DNA of 64,000 bases from Polaromonas sp. 39-63-25 (GCF_002278925.1 NZ_NCJH01000010.1:57232-121231); one strand, 5' to 3'. Shown: positions 14,594 to 21,621, numbered from the stretch's first letter. The notes: generated by a model from the letters alone, not told the origin. Numbers and translations are program-made.

Positions 14594-15112
14594 ATGCGCC
14601 CCAGCGAAATTCTTGCCGCCAACCTCAATAAACTAATGAAGGCCACGCCACGCCTGGAAACAAACCTGAAAATTGTTCAGGTCAGCTGCGGTCGCCTAAG
14701 CAACGGCAAGATCGGGCGGGTAAGATTGGGCGGAAAGACCGACATTGAGACCATTGGCGAGATTGCTGAGGTTTTCGGGCTGCAGCCGTGGCAGCTACTG
14801 GTTGAGGACTTAAACCCAGCCTCTCCCCCTGTGATTGCCGACATGAGATTGATAGACCAAATCAAACAGCTTGTGTCTGCGCCGCATCAAGTGAGCCAAA
14901 ACCACACATCCGTAGAACTACCTGTAGGACAAAGCCCCAAAACGGTGCAAGATGAATTCGCTGCAAAAAATACTAAGAAGGTATTGCTTGTTTCATCGCA
15001 GCCCGAGCCTAAACCGACAAAAGGCGCGAACCTTGGGACTTTTGGGGGGTTGGCTCGACCAAAACCCAAGGATTCAAATGTCGGTCACAAAACTAGTCGA
15101 GTACGCAAATAG
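14594..15112 (+). CDS. Phage repressor, CI-like without protease domain
   Basis: Protein of 172 aa. The N-terminal XRE-type region (MRPSEILAANLNKLMK; TNLKIVQVSCGRLSNGKIG; TDIETIGEIAEVFGLQPWQLL) binds DNA. The C-terminal half is polar, Lys/Pro/Ser-rich and has no LexA-type S24 peptidase signature, so RecA-stimulated self-cleavage is not expected. The gene lies between the two operator pairs, as cI does. AGG abuts the ATG at 14594 with no spacing, so the start may be leaderless. An in-frame extension upstream would cross the operators and is rejected. Confidence 0.8.
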   Translation: MRPSEILAANLNKLMKATPRLETNLKIVQVSCGRLSNGKIGRVRLGGKTDIETIGEIAEVFGLQPWQLLVEDLNPASPPVIADMRLIDQIKQLVSAPHQVSQNHTSVELPVGQSPKTVQDEFAAKNTKKVLLVSSQPEPKPTKGANLGTFGGLARPKPKDSNVGHKTSRVRK

Positions 15113-15335
15113 AGAGACAATTGAGACACTAGAGGGCCTGCTTGAGCAAGCCAGGCGAGGGGAAATCAAGGGGTTTCTGTTCGCCGTTCGGCTTGGCATT
15201 AAGAAGCACGCAATGGGAATATCTGGGGAATACGCCCGCGACCCAATCATGGCCGCTGCCGTCACCTCCAGAATCCTCTACAAGCTGCACACGCTTGCAG
15301 ACGGCACACAATCCAGCCTGATCGCTGGCAGCTAA
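15078..15335 (+). CDS. Small phage protein downstream of repressor (85 aa)
   Basis: MSVTKLVEYANRETIETLEG..., then LLEQARRGEIKGFLFAVRLG, resembling a widespread phage small-protein pattern (LLE-ARxGEIKG-x-F). It starts at ATG 15078, inside the repressor's 3' end (35-nt overlap), after AAGGATT. It could be co-expressed in the lysogen like lambda rex genes; that is inference from position. Confidence 0.65.
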   Translation: MSVTKLVEYANRETIETLEGLLEQARRGEIKGFLFAVRLGIKKHAMGISGEYARDPIMAAAVTSRILYKLHTLADGTQSSLIAGS

Positions 15336-15367
15336 CCGCACCGCCAGCCACCAACCCACCAACAGCG

Positions 15368-15390
15368 GCCCGCCTTGAGCGGGCTTTTTT
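15368..15390 (+). terminator. Terminator after the repressor operon
   Basis: GCCCGC-CTTGA-GCGGGC followed by TTTTTT. It ends the repressor transcript before the rightward early promoter. Confidence 0.85.
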
Positions 15391-15423
15391 GTGCGCGTTT
15401 CAATAACCCCTACCGTTCGTCGG

Positions 15424-15463
15424 AATCCCACGATTGGGATTGACACGTCCCATTCATGGGATT
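15424..15463. promoter_or_regulatory. Operator pair, right (two 18-bp sites)
   Basis: Site 3 (15424-15441): AATCCCA-CGAT-TGGGATT, perfect, reaching the -35. Site 4 (15446-15463): CGTCCCA-TTCA-TGGGATT, lying in the spacer. Centres are 22 bp apart. This mirrors the left operator pair. Confidence 0.88.
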
Positions 15464-15468
15464 ACAGT
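15440..15468 (+). promoter_or_regulatory. Rightward early promoter (PL-like)
   Basis: TTGACA (15440-15445), a 17-nt spacer and TACAGT (15463-15468). It drives the small-protein, recombination and integrase operon to the right and is covered by sites 3 and 4. Confidence 0.8.
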
Positions 15469-15493
15469 AACCCCATCACTTCAAAAAAGCAAA

Positions 15494-15546
15494 AGACCTA
15501 GCGCAACCGATACGGCGCTAACCCCAACGATGGAGCAGGGAGGTCT
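15494..15546 (+). other. Structured leader of the rightward operon
   Basis: Nested inverted repeats: AGACCT (15494-15499) pairs with AGGTCT (15541-15546), and inside TAGCGC (15499-15504) pairs with GCGCTA (15515-15520). It lies between the promoter and the first gene and could be an antitermination (nut-like) or translation-control site. Confidence 0.4.
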
Positions 15547-15604
15547 TAGGAACAAGTTCCGCGCTGATTGAGGTGGTGAGTAAGTCAACTAACGGAGAAA
15601 CGTG

Positions 15605-15808
15605 ATGCAACTCGAAATCGGCAACACCTACAAGACCCGCTTCGGCGGCAGCGTTCTGATCAGGGGGCAGGACGACGACGGCCGGTTCTTTGGCGACATC
15701 TTGGACGCGGACGGAGCGCACAACCGCATCGCCTCTTTCTCTGATCACGGTCAATACGTCACGGGCCGTCAGACCGGCTTTGACATTGTTGAAAAGCTTG
15801 TCGCCTAA
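15605..15808 (+). CDS. Small phage protein (67 aa)
   Basis: MQLEIGNTYKTRFGGSVLIRGQ... with alternating beta pattern (GGSVLIRGQDDDGRFFGDIL), ending DIVEKLVA. First gene of the rightward operon, after GGAGAAAC. A GTG lies one codon upstream. Function unknown; immediate-early timing is expected. Confidence 0.7.
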   Translation: MQLEIGNTYKTRFGGSVLIRGQDDDGRFFGDILDADGAHNRIASFSDHGQYVTGRQTGFDIVEKLVA

Positions 15809-15878
15809 ACCCCTCAGCGCAACGGGCTTGCGCTTTGGAGTTTTGGTGTGGATTTACTAACTACTTGGAGAAATGAGC

Positions 15879-16157
15879 ATGCAGACATTTTGGATAACTT
15901 TTACAGACGGTAGCCAAGCCTGCTCACAGGGCCAAAGTGAGTACGACGCAAAAGCGATTGCGGAAAAGCTCACGGGCAAAACTGTTGGTGGCGGCAAATA
16001 CCAAAACTTCGACATGAAGCCACTGCCATATCCCGCCGAGCCGGTTGTGTGGCGCTTCGAGCATCCCCTCCACGGCAAGACGCCAACGTTCTGCCATGCC
16101 CCGAAGCAGTGTGCAGGCCGTACCGCTTGCCCGCAAAACTATTCATGCACCGAGTAA
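15879..16157 (+). CDS. Small phage protein, Cys-containing C-terminus (92 aa)
   Basis: MQTFWITFTDGSQACSQGQSEYDAKAIAEKLTGKT..., ending with four Cys (FCHAPKQCAGRTACPQNYSC). The second ATG (15879) is chosen since GGAG is 8 nt before it but only 2 nt before the first ATG. The start recalls phage proteins with a WIxFxDGS opening and Cys/His tail. Function unknown. Confidence 0.68.
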   Translation: MQTFWITFTDGSQACSQGQSEYDAKAIAEKLTGKTVGGGKYQNFDMKPLPYPAEPVVWRFEHPLHGKTPTFCHAPKQCAGRTACPQNYSCTE

Positions 16158-16223
16158 CGCCTACCCATCACTTTTGTAGTGGGCCTAGAGCCTTGTGGAT
16201 GTGATTGAACTAAGGAGAAAAGC

Positions 16224-16760
16224 ATGAAAACGACATTGAACGAAATCCGCGCCAAGTCGCCTTGCCATGAAGGCTGGACAAAGCTGCTGGCACATCTTGG
16301 CAAAACAAAAGCCGACGACGATCCGCTAAGCATCGTCACGATTCTTGATAGCAATGGGCTGGACGATGCGTTGTGGTGCCTGCAAGCCGTCAAAGGCCGC
16401 GAGCGCGAAATCCGCCTATTTGGCGTTTGGTGCGCCCGGCAGGTTCAACACCTGATGACAGATCAGCGCAGCCTTGATGCACTGGACGTTGCCGAACGCT
16501 TTGCAAATGGCGAAGCCACTGAGGCCGAGAGGGCTGCGGCGTGGGCTGCGGCGGGGGCTGCGGCGAGGGCTGCGGCGAGGGCTGCGGCGAGGGCTGCGGC
16601 GAGGGCTGCGGCGTGGGCTGCGGCGTGGGATGCGGCGTGGGCTGCGGCGTGGGCTGCGGCGGGGGCTGCGGCGTGGGATGCGGCGGGGGATGCGGCGGGG
16701 GATGCGCAGGCGAAACGCCTCCGCGAGTTGTGCGCCGAATGCGAAGCAGTCACCGCCTAA
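16224..16760 (+). CDS. Phage protein with Ala-rich AAAX repeat region (178 aa)
   Basis: The N-terminal ~105 residues are ordinary globular sequence (LDDALWCLQAVKGREREIRLFG; SLDALDVAERFANGEATEAER). About 15 four-residue units AAAX follow, where X is W, R, G or D, then QAKRLRELCAECEAV. The repeat should form a helix with X along one face. Ala-rich repeats after this domain occur in other phages. GGAGAAAAGC precedes the ATG. Function unknown. Confidence 0.8.
   Translation: MKTTLNEIRAKSPCHEGWTKLLAHLGKTKADDDPLSIVTILDSNGLDDALWCLQAVKGREREIRLFGVWCARQVQHLMTDQRSLDALDVAERFANGEATEAERAAAWAAAGAAARAAARAAARAAARAAAWAAAWDAAWAAAWAAAGAAAWDAAGDAAGDAQAKRLRELCAECEAVTA
16531..16710 (+). repeat. 12-bp tandem repeat, about 15 units
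   Basis: Unit GGGCTGCGGCGN, repeated from 16531 and degenerate in the last unit. The variable base N is the first base of an NGG codon (TGG, GGG, AGG), so unit changes switch W, G and R; C to A in GCT gives D. All within the coding frame. Confidence 0.95.
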
Positions 16761-16773
16761 CAAGGAGCAGCAA

Positions 16774-17001
16774 ATGCAAAAAGATCATTTGGCCGGTGGG
16801 GATGGTGGCGGGGTGCCAGAAGCTGAGCTTGTCCGGCTGGCACGGCGCGCTATCGACAAGCGCTGGGACTTTGAAACCCTCAAGTATGGAGATGACCTGT
16901 ACGGCAGGGAGCACCTTGTTGACGCCGTTTGGGATTTCGTCGAAGAGTGCCAAGCCATCGGGCGCACTGCTTTCGACAAAAAATATCCGGAGGCGGTATG
17001 A
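16774..17001 (+). CDS. Small phage protein (75 aa)
   Basis: MQKDHLAGGDGGGVPEAELVRLARR..., ending TAFDKKYPEAV. AAGGAGCAGCAA lies before ATG 16774; its stop overlaps the next start. Function unknown. Confidence 0.65.
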   Translation: MQKDHLAGGDGGGVPEAELVRLARRAIDKRWDFETLKYGDDLYGREHLVDAVWDFVEECQAIGRTAFDKKYPEAV

Positions 17002-17315
17002 AGAATTCAGTATTTGTCGAGTCCGTGACGGATGAATCGGGAACCGAATACCGCGTTAAGGCATACATCGGCGGCGCGCGCCTTTATGGCGACTGGACGC
17101 AGTCCGAAGCCAAAGCACAGAAATACGCGGATGCCATAGAACAGGTTTGCGACGGCCTGCCAGTGCTGGCTACCGAAGCCGACTGCATCGAGGCCGATCT
17201 GGCAAATCTTCGCTACAAGCAAAGCGGCGGCCCAGCAAAGGACAGCCAGGATCGCGCCGTGAAGCTTGAGCAGCAGTGGTCTGAGGCTGCGCGGCTTGGG
17301 GGGTGGCGGCTATGA
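16998..17315 (+). CDS. Hypothetical phage protein (105 aa)
   Basis: MKNSVFVESVTDESGTEYRVKAYIGG... with an alpha/beta pattern and a charged helical end (DRAVKLEQQWSEAARLGGW). CGGAGGCGGT precedes ATG 16998. Overlaps both neighbours by 4 bp. Function unknown. Confidence 0.65.
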   Translation: MKNSVFVESVTDESGTEYRVKAYIGGARLYGDWTQSEAKAQKYADAIEQVCDGLPVLATEADCIEADLANLRYKQSGGPAKDSQDRAVKLEQQWSEAARLGGWRL

Positions 17316-17596
17316 GCGCGCAAAACGAGCGATTCCTTACGGACGATCAAGTTCATGCCCTCAACGAAAAGCATGGCTGGTTTAAGTTTGGCGATGCGCA
17401 GAGCGATGTAAGCCGTGCATTTGCACAGGATGCGATAGCAATGCATGAGCGAATCCGCAATGCTGCGCCTGACTTGCTGGAAGCGCTGAACAACATTCTT
17501 GTCGGCATGGAGGCATCTGGCGGATGGGAAGGCGATGACGAACTGTTTAACGCCGGGGTAGCAGCTTACAAGAAAGCAACAGAGGCCAAGCCATGA
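17312..17596 (+). CDS. Small phage protein (94 aa)
   Basis: MSAQNERFLTDDQVHALNEKHG..., with RIRNAAPDLLEALNNILVGME, a segment common in short phage proteins (AAPDLLEAL). Starts in an ATGA overlap. Function unknown. Confidence 0.68.
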   Translation: MSAQNERFLTDDQVHALNEKHGWFKFGDAQSDVSRAFAQDAIAMHERIRNAAPDLLEALNNILVGMEASGGWEGDDELFNAGVAAYKKATEAKP

Positions 17597-17712
17597 ACCG
17601 CACCCACTACCGCACCACAAGGCCGCTATGGGAGGACGTTGCGGGCTGGATTTTGGCAATAACCATCGGCGTACTGCTCGCCACTTACCTTGTGATTGGA
17701 CTATCAGCATGA
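17593..17712 (+). CDS. Small single-span membrane protein (39 aa)
   Basis: MNRTHYRTTRPLWEDVAG, then a hydrophobic segment WILAITIGVLLATYLVIGL that spans a membrane once. ATGA overlaps at both ends place it firmly in the operon. It could alter the envelope (for example superinfection exclusion); no evidence beyond topology. Confidence 0.62.
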   Translation: MNRTHYRTTRPLWEDVAGWILAITIGVLLATYLVIGLSA

Positions 17713-17867
17713 ACATTCAACTCAAACGCCGCGCTGTTCGCCTGTACTCATACGAGCTTGCGCCGCTTCACATCAACAAGGCCAATCGTCGCGCATGGCT
17801 TCGCTCTGTGCTGATGCTTGGGGATCGCTGGGTCGGTCTGCCGATGAAAAAGGAGGATCTGCAATGA
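17709..17867 (+). CDS. Small basic phage protein (52 aa)
   Basis: MNIQLKRRAVRLYSYELAPL..., RRAWLRSVLMLGDRWVG. ATG 17709 overlaps the upstream stop and the stop overlaps the next start. Basic; function unknown. Confidence 0.62.
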   Translation: MNIQLKRRAVRLYSYELAPLHINKANRRAWLRSVLMLGDRWVGLPMKKEDLQ

Positions 17868-18109
17868 GCAAGAAACAGAAATTGACGCCGTGGTTTCCGG
17901 GGGGTGTGAAACCTGTGCGTGATGGCGTATACGAAGCGGAATGGGATTATGAAGATTCCTGCATCGTTTATTACAACTATTTTGACGGTTTGCACTGGCA
18001 TTCCGGTCAGATTTATTTGCAAGACGCAAGGCCAGAATACCCAAGACTTCCGGGCCGACTTGGCGGGCACATCCCAAAATCATGGCGCGGACTGGCGGTG
18101 AAGCCATGA
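17864..18109 (+). CDS. Phage protein with TPWFPGxVKPVRxGVYE motif (81 aa)
   Basis: MSKKQKLTPWFPGGVKPVRD, then GVYEAEWDYEDSC. This opening recurs in many phage early proteins and is followed by a small beta domain rich in Trp and Tyr. AAGGAGGATCTGCA is a very strong ribosome site. Function unknown. Confidence 0.72.
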   Translation: MSKKQKLTPWFPGGVKPVRDGVYEAEWDYEDSCIVYYNYFDGLHWHSGQIYLQDARPEYPRLPGRLGGHIPKSWRGLAVKP

Positions 18110-18393
18110 CCTGCAACGCCTGCCCCAACCCCGCGAATTGCAGCCCTACGTTCTGTCACTTCGAGCAAGCAGAACTCGAAACACCGCAAGACATCGCAGC
18201 CCGCCACTTCTGGGAGCCGAACCAGGCGCTGCACATCGACGTTTACACCGGACCGAGCAGGCTGCACCGGGTGCTTGATTGGGTTGGCAACCTGTGGGAC
18301 AAGCTCAACGAGCTGGGCAAGATTTGCACCGCTGTTTTTGGAGTGGCGCTTTGTTTTGCGGCGGCTGTTGCTGCTGTGGAGGCGATGACATGA
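18106..18393 (+). CDS. Cys-rich small protein with C-terminal membrane segment (95 aa)
   Basis: The N-terminus CNACPNPANCSPTFC (four Cys) suggests metal binding. The C-terminus ICTAVFGVALCFAAAVAAVEA is hydrophobic and could anchor the protein. ATGA overlaps both sides. Function unknown. Confidence 0.65.
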   Translation: MTCNACPNPANCSPTFCHFEQAELETPQDIAARHFWEPNQALHIDVYTGPSRLHRVLDWVGNLWDKLNELGKICTAVFGVALCFAAAVAAVEAMT

Positions 18394-18770
18394 GCACCGA
18401 CCGCGAACTTTTGGAGCTGGCGGCTAAGGCTGCGGGGATTGGGCGCGGACATTGGGACTATGACTACGTCCGCAACCTTGGGCACATGGTCACACCTTCA
18501 ATGATGTGGAACCCGTTGGAAAACGATGGTGAGGCGATGAGGTTAGCTGTTTTGAAACGCTTCACCATCAAGGACTTCGCCCCGTTCGATAACCCAGAAA
18601 TTGCGCAAGCTCCTCCCGACGCCACTCTCTGGGGCATGGTGGAAATTTGGATTCAGGACGGAAATGACCCGGTGTACGTCGAGTGGTACAAGGCTGGCGC
18701 TGACCGCTTCGCCGCCACCCGCCGCGCCATAGTCCGCGCCGCCGCTGAAATCGGGGAGGCGATGACATGA
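18390..18770 (+). CDS. Phage protein, paralogue of 23670-23993 (126 aa)
   Basis: MSTDRELLELAAKAAGIG..., WNPLENDGEAMRLAV and a C-terminal AATRRAIVRAAAEIGEA. The same framework (MTDRELLEWAAKAAGI, HPLEDDAHALQLAV, ATRRAIVRAAAAIG) recurs in the gene at 23670. A common phage family of unknown function; the middle insert is Trp-rich and specific to this copy. Confidence 0.72.
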   Translation: MSTDRELLELAAKAAGIGRGHWDYDYVRNLGHMVTPSMMWNPLENDGEAMRLAVLKRFTIKDFAPFDNPEIAQAPPDATLWGMVEIWIQDGNDPVYVEWYKAGADRFAATRRAIVRAAAEIGEAMT

Positions 18771-18985
18771 GCCGCATCAAAGAACTTGTTTTTGACCTGC
18801 AAGAGCGGGCTGATTTATCTGGTGAATATCAAGGAGAAAACTATGGACAACAATCAATCGAGCCATCCAGCGCCAAAAATCGCAATGGCTTTCGTGAAGG
18901 CAAAGCGGCAGTTCGGCCCAGCCTTGAAGGAAAAAAACAACCCGGCGTTTCGCAGCAAGTACGCGGATTTGGGCGCGTGCATTGA
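18767..18985 (+). CDS. Possible small gene overlapping the erf start (72 aa)
   Basis: Begins MSRIKELVFDLQERADLSG in an ATGA overlap with the previous gene, like other operon members, but runs 143 bp into the erf gene in another frame. The first ~25 residues look real; the rest is shadow-like. It may be a small gene whose 3' part was lost or overprinted. Confidence 0.35.
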   Translation: MSRIKELVFDLQERADLSGEYQGENYGQQSIEPSSAKNRNGFREGKAAVRPSLEGKKQPGVSQQVRGFGRVH

Positions 18986-19472
18986 CGCTGTGGAGGACGC
19001 GCTGCTTGCCAACGGTATCGCGTTCATACAGGAAACTTTCGAGGACGCCAGCGGCGTGACGGTGGAAACCGTATTTCTGCACGAGTCTGGCGAAACCATC
19101 CGCTGCGGGAAGTTGCACGTTCCAGCAAGCAAGCAAGACCCGCAGGGGTATGGCAGCGCCTTGACCTATGCGCGCCGCTACAGCCTCACCACGGCCTGCG
19201 GAATCGCCCCTGAAGACGATGACGGCAACGCAGCCAGCAACAAGCCAGCGGCAGCAAAAACTCCGGTCAAAAAGGCGGCAGAGCCTGAAATGGACATGAG
19301 TCCCAAGGCCCGCGCCAATCGAATCACTATCGGCGTTGCTGCTGGCGATGCCGCTGGCGCTGCGATTGCAATGGCCGGATGGGACAAGCCGCTTCTTGAC
19401 AGCGTATGGACGCTGCTTGATGCAAAAACACAAACCAAACTCACCGCCGAATGGCCGAAGGAAACAGCGTAA
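18843..19472 (+). CDS. erf: ERF-family single-strand annealing protein
   Basis: Phage recombinase (209 aa) that anneals complementary single strands. The N-terminal ERF domain is [32 protein letters not shown] (read in parts), [10 protein letters not shown] and [21 protein letters not shown] Lys/Ala-rich linker and a helical tail follow. The start is ATG 18843 after CAAGGAGAAAACT. It works with SSB and an exonuclease encoded next, as in P22-like recombination modules. Confidence 0.9.
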   Translation: MDNNQSSHPAPKIAMAFVKAKRQFGPALKEKNNPAFRSKYADLGACIDAVEDALLANGIAFIQETFEDASGVTVETVFLHESGETIRCGKLHVPASKQDPQGYGSALTYARRYSLTTACGIAPEDDDGNAASNKPAAAKTPVKKAAEPEMDMSPKARANRITIGVAAGDAAGAAIAMAGWDKPLLDSVWTLLDAKTQTKLTAEWPKETA

Positions 19473-19840
19473 TGGCATCAATCAACAAAGCAATCATCGT
19501 CGGCAACTTGGGCAAAGATCCCGAAATGCGCTACCTGCCCAGCGGTGACGCTGTGGCGAACATCACTGTTGCCACCAGCAGCAAGTACAAGAACAAGGCC
19601 GGCGAGATGGTCGAAGAGACCGAATGGCACCGGGTCAGCTTTTTCGGCAAGTTGGCCGAGGTGGTCGGGCAGTACCTTAAGAAAGGCTCGCCAGTCTACG
19701 TAGAAGGGAAGATCAAAACCCGCAAGTACACCGACAAAGACGGTGTTGAAAAGTATTCAACCGACATTGTTGCCAGTGAAATGCAGATGCTTGGCGGTAA
19801 ACCCAACAACGACGACAACCAAGGCCACGGCGGCTACTAA
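19472..19840 (+). CDS. ssb: Phage single-stranded DNA-binding protein
   Basis: OB-fold SSB (122 aa): [51 protein letters not shown] (in parts) and [16 protein letters not shown]. The C-terminal tail is short ([11 protein letters not shown]) and lacks the DDDIPF-type acidic tip that host SSBs use to recruit partners. The ATG overlaps the erf stop by one base (TAATG). Acts in phage replication and recombination. Confidence 0.93.
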   Translation: MASINKAIIVGNLGKDPEMRYLPSGDAVANITVATSSKYKNKAGEMVEETEWHRVSFFGKLAEVVGQYLKKGSPVYVEGKIKTRKYTDKDGVEKYSTDIVASEMQMLGGKPNNDDNQGHGGY

Positions 19841-19849
19841 GGAATCATC

Positions 19850-20632
19850 ATGCAAGAACACCTGACCATTGACATTGAAACCATCCCAGCCCAGCGCACG
19901 GACGTGCTGGAGGAAATACGCGAAAGCAAGCAGACCCAGCTTTCCGCCGACATTGAAGCAATCCGCGCCCCTGGAAATTACAAGGACGCTGACAAGATCG
20001 CGGCATGGCTGAGCAACGAGGGCCAGCAAAAGGCACAGGCCCTGCGTGACGCCTTTGATGCGGATGTTGACGCCGCTTACCGCAAAACCGGCCTAGATGG
20101 TGCTTACGGCCAGATTTGCGTTATCGGCTTCGCTGTTGACAACGACGCCCCGCGAACCGTCTGGTCGGCAGAGTGGAACCGTCCCGACTGCGAGCGCGAG
20201 CTGCTGGAAGACTTCTACATCGCTTTGGGTGATGCGATTTCACCGTCTGCCGAACGCTCCATTACCGTGATCGGCCACAACGTCGCCAGCTTTGACCTGC
20301 GTTTTATGGTGCAACGCTCGATTGTCAAAGGCATCCGTCCGCATGGCGTGATTTCCCGCGCATCGCAGGCTAAGCCGTGGGAGACAGACAAGGTGTTCGA
20401 CACGATGGTCCAGTGGGCCGGTGTCGGAAATCGCATCAGCCTGGACAAGCTGTGCAAGGCGCTGGGCATCCAGTCACCCAAGGGCGATATTACTGGCGCT
20501 ACGGTTTGGGATGCGGTCAAGGCTGGGCGCATTGCAGAAGTAGCCGACTACTGCAAAAAGGACGTTTCTGCTGTTCGAATGGTTCACAGGAGACTGACGT
20601 TTGCGACAAATAGACAGGAGGAATTCGTATGA
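19850..20632 (+). CDS. PolB-like 3'-5' exonuclease, C-terminus displaced by HNH insertion
   Basis: Predicted DEDD-type 3'-5' exonuclease (PF10108-like, 260 aa). Motif Exo I is TIDIETIP (D and E near residues 7-9), Exo II is IGHNVASFDLRFM, and Exo III includes DVSAVRMVH after VADYCKKD. The last nine residues (ATNRQEEFV) are not native. The original C-terminal codons (LTFQTVRAEVFEDVPA) lie in frame 595 bp downstream, beyond the HNH gene. The catalytic core is intact, so activity may persist. Confidence 0.85.
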   Translation: MQEHLTIDIETIPAQRTDVLEEIRESKQTQLSADIEAIRAPGNYKDADKIAAWLSNEGQQKAQALRDAFDADVDAAYRKTGLDGAYGQICVIGFAVDNDAPRTVWSAEWNRPDCERELLEDFYIALGDAISPSAERSITVIGHNVASFDLRFMVQRSIVKGIRPHGVISRASQAKPWETDKVFDTMVQWAGVGNRISLDKLCKALGIQSPKGDITGATVWDAVKAGRIAEVADYCKKDVSAVRMVHRRLTFATNRQEEFV

Positions 20633-21192
20633 ATTGCTGCTCCGTTGATGGGTGTGAAACAACAGGCAAACTTAGAAAATCGCTTTGCCAGAAGCACTAC
20701 ACACGATACCTGCGCTACGGCGATCCACTGCGTGAACGCCCAAATACAGCCGAGCGATTTTCCGCGAAGTATTGCGTTGACGAAGCGTCCGGCTGCTGGC
20801 TTTGGACTGGCGCGATCAGTCGTCGTGGATACGGAGTATTTCAGCTTGGCGTTGGCACACAAGGCAAGGCGCACCGTGTCTCATGGGAGCTGGCAAATGG
20901 CCCTATCCCGGACGGGCTTGGCGTATTACATCGATGCGATACACCGGGCTGCGTCAACCCAAGCCATCTTTTCTTGGGGACCAATTCCGACAACATGGCA
21001 GACATGGTTCAAAAGAAGAGAAGTTTGGCTAGAACAAAAAACCCAAACTGCAAGTTGAGCGAATCTGATGTTGCCCTGGTTTTATCGAGCAATGAAGTCG
21101 CCCCAGTATTGGCGCGGAGTTTCGGGGTGAACCCAGCGACCGTGCGACGGATCAGAAGAAACGAAAACTGGAAGCGCGCCGTGCCCGCCTGA
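20629..21192 (+). CDS. HNH homing-type endonuclease, inserted in exonuclease gene
   Basis: Protein of 187 aa. An N-terminal zinc-finger-like part (CCSVDGCETTGKLRKSLCQKHY) is followed by the HNH core GCWLWTG, AHRVSWELANGPIP, LHRCDTPGCVNPSHL, and a C-terminal HTH (VAPVLARSFGVNPATVRRI). It starts at ATG 20629 after AGGAGGAATTCGT and overlaps the truncated exonuclease stop (ATGA). It belongs to the same family as the gene at 5030-5503 but is not a close copy. Confidence 0.88.
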   Translation: MNCCSVDGCETTGKLRKSLCQKHYTRYLRYGDPLRERPNTAERFSAKYCVDEASGCWLWTGAISRRGYGVFQLGVGTQGKAHRVSWELANGPIPDGLGVLHRCDTPGCVNPSHLFLGTNSDNMADMVQKKRSLARTKNPNCKLSESDVALVLSSNEVAPVLARSFGVNPATVRRIRRNENWKRAVPA

Positions 21193-21239
21193 CGTTCCAG
21201 ACCGTGCGCGCCGAGGTGTTTGAGGACGTGCCAGCGTAG
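21186..21239 (+). pseudogene. Displaced 3' end of the exonuclease gene
   Basis: Frame reading RLTFQTVRAEVFEDVPA then TAG, without a start codon or ribosome site. The direct repeat CTGACGTT occurs at 20594 (RRLTF) and 21189 (RLTF). Joining at the repeat gives an in-frame 264-aa exonuclease. Confidence 0.72.
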
Positions 21240-21295
21240 GTCATTAATGCACGCGGCCACGCAAAACACGCGGCCAAATAAACCAGGAGTTTTGT

Positions 21296-21475
21296 ATGCA
21301 GATCAATCACAGAGAGCGAATCCAGGCAGTAAGCCATAAGCACGGCGAACAGCCGCCTACAAACGACCGGGTTTTGCAGTTGTTGGAATGCATCAACAGC
21401 GGCCAAGCAGAGCCAGAACAGCTTGTGCAGAACTTTGAGGCTGGTGAATTGAACGACAACAAGGAGCAGAAATGA
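21296..21475 (+). CDS. Small phage protein (59 aa)
   Basis: MQINHRERIQAVSHKHGEQP..., LQLLECINSGQAEPEQLV. CCAGGAGTTTTGT precedes ATG 21296. Its stop overlaps the next ATG. Acidic; function unknown. Confidence 0.6.
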   Translation: MQINHRERIQAVSHKHGEQPPTNDRVLQLLECINSGQAEPEQLVQNFEAGELNDNKEQK

Positions 21476-21621
21476 ACTATCACGCTGAAAACGCCGTAAC
21501 GCTCGTGGTGACGGCACTTTGTCTGCTGGGGTTGTATTACATGAGCCACTCGTGGCACAGCCTGTGGTCGCTCCTGTTTCTGCTGAATTTGAACTACGTC
21601 AAGAACAAGGAACAACCATGA
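21472..21621 (+). CDS. Small membrane protein (49 aa)
   Basis: MNYHAENAVTLVVTALCLLG, LYYMSHSWHSLWSLLFLLNL, ending NYVKNKEQP: two short hydrophobic stretches, likely two membrane spans. Starts after AAGGAGCAGAA and overlaps both neighbours. Function unknown. Confidence 0.6.
   Translation: MNYHAENAVTLVVTALCLLGLYYMSHSWHSLWSLLFLLNLNYVKNKEQP

Noticed and set aside
16416-17035. Several long Arg/Ser/Pro- or Gly/Cys-rich frames over the tandem repeat
   Set aside because: They are the other frames of the 12-bp repeat, with low-complexity products and no ribosome sites.
20594-21196. A self-splicing intron carrying the HNH gene
   Set aside because: Only about 30 nt of the 595-bp insert are outside the HNH ORF, too little for a group I or II core.
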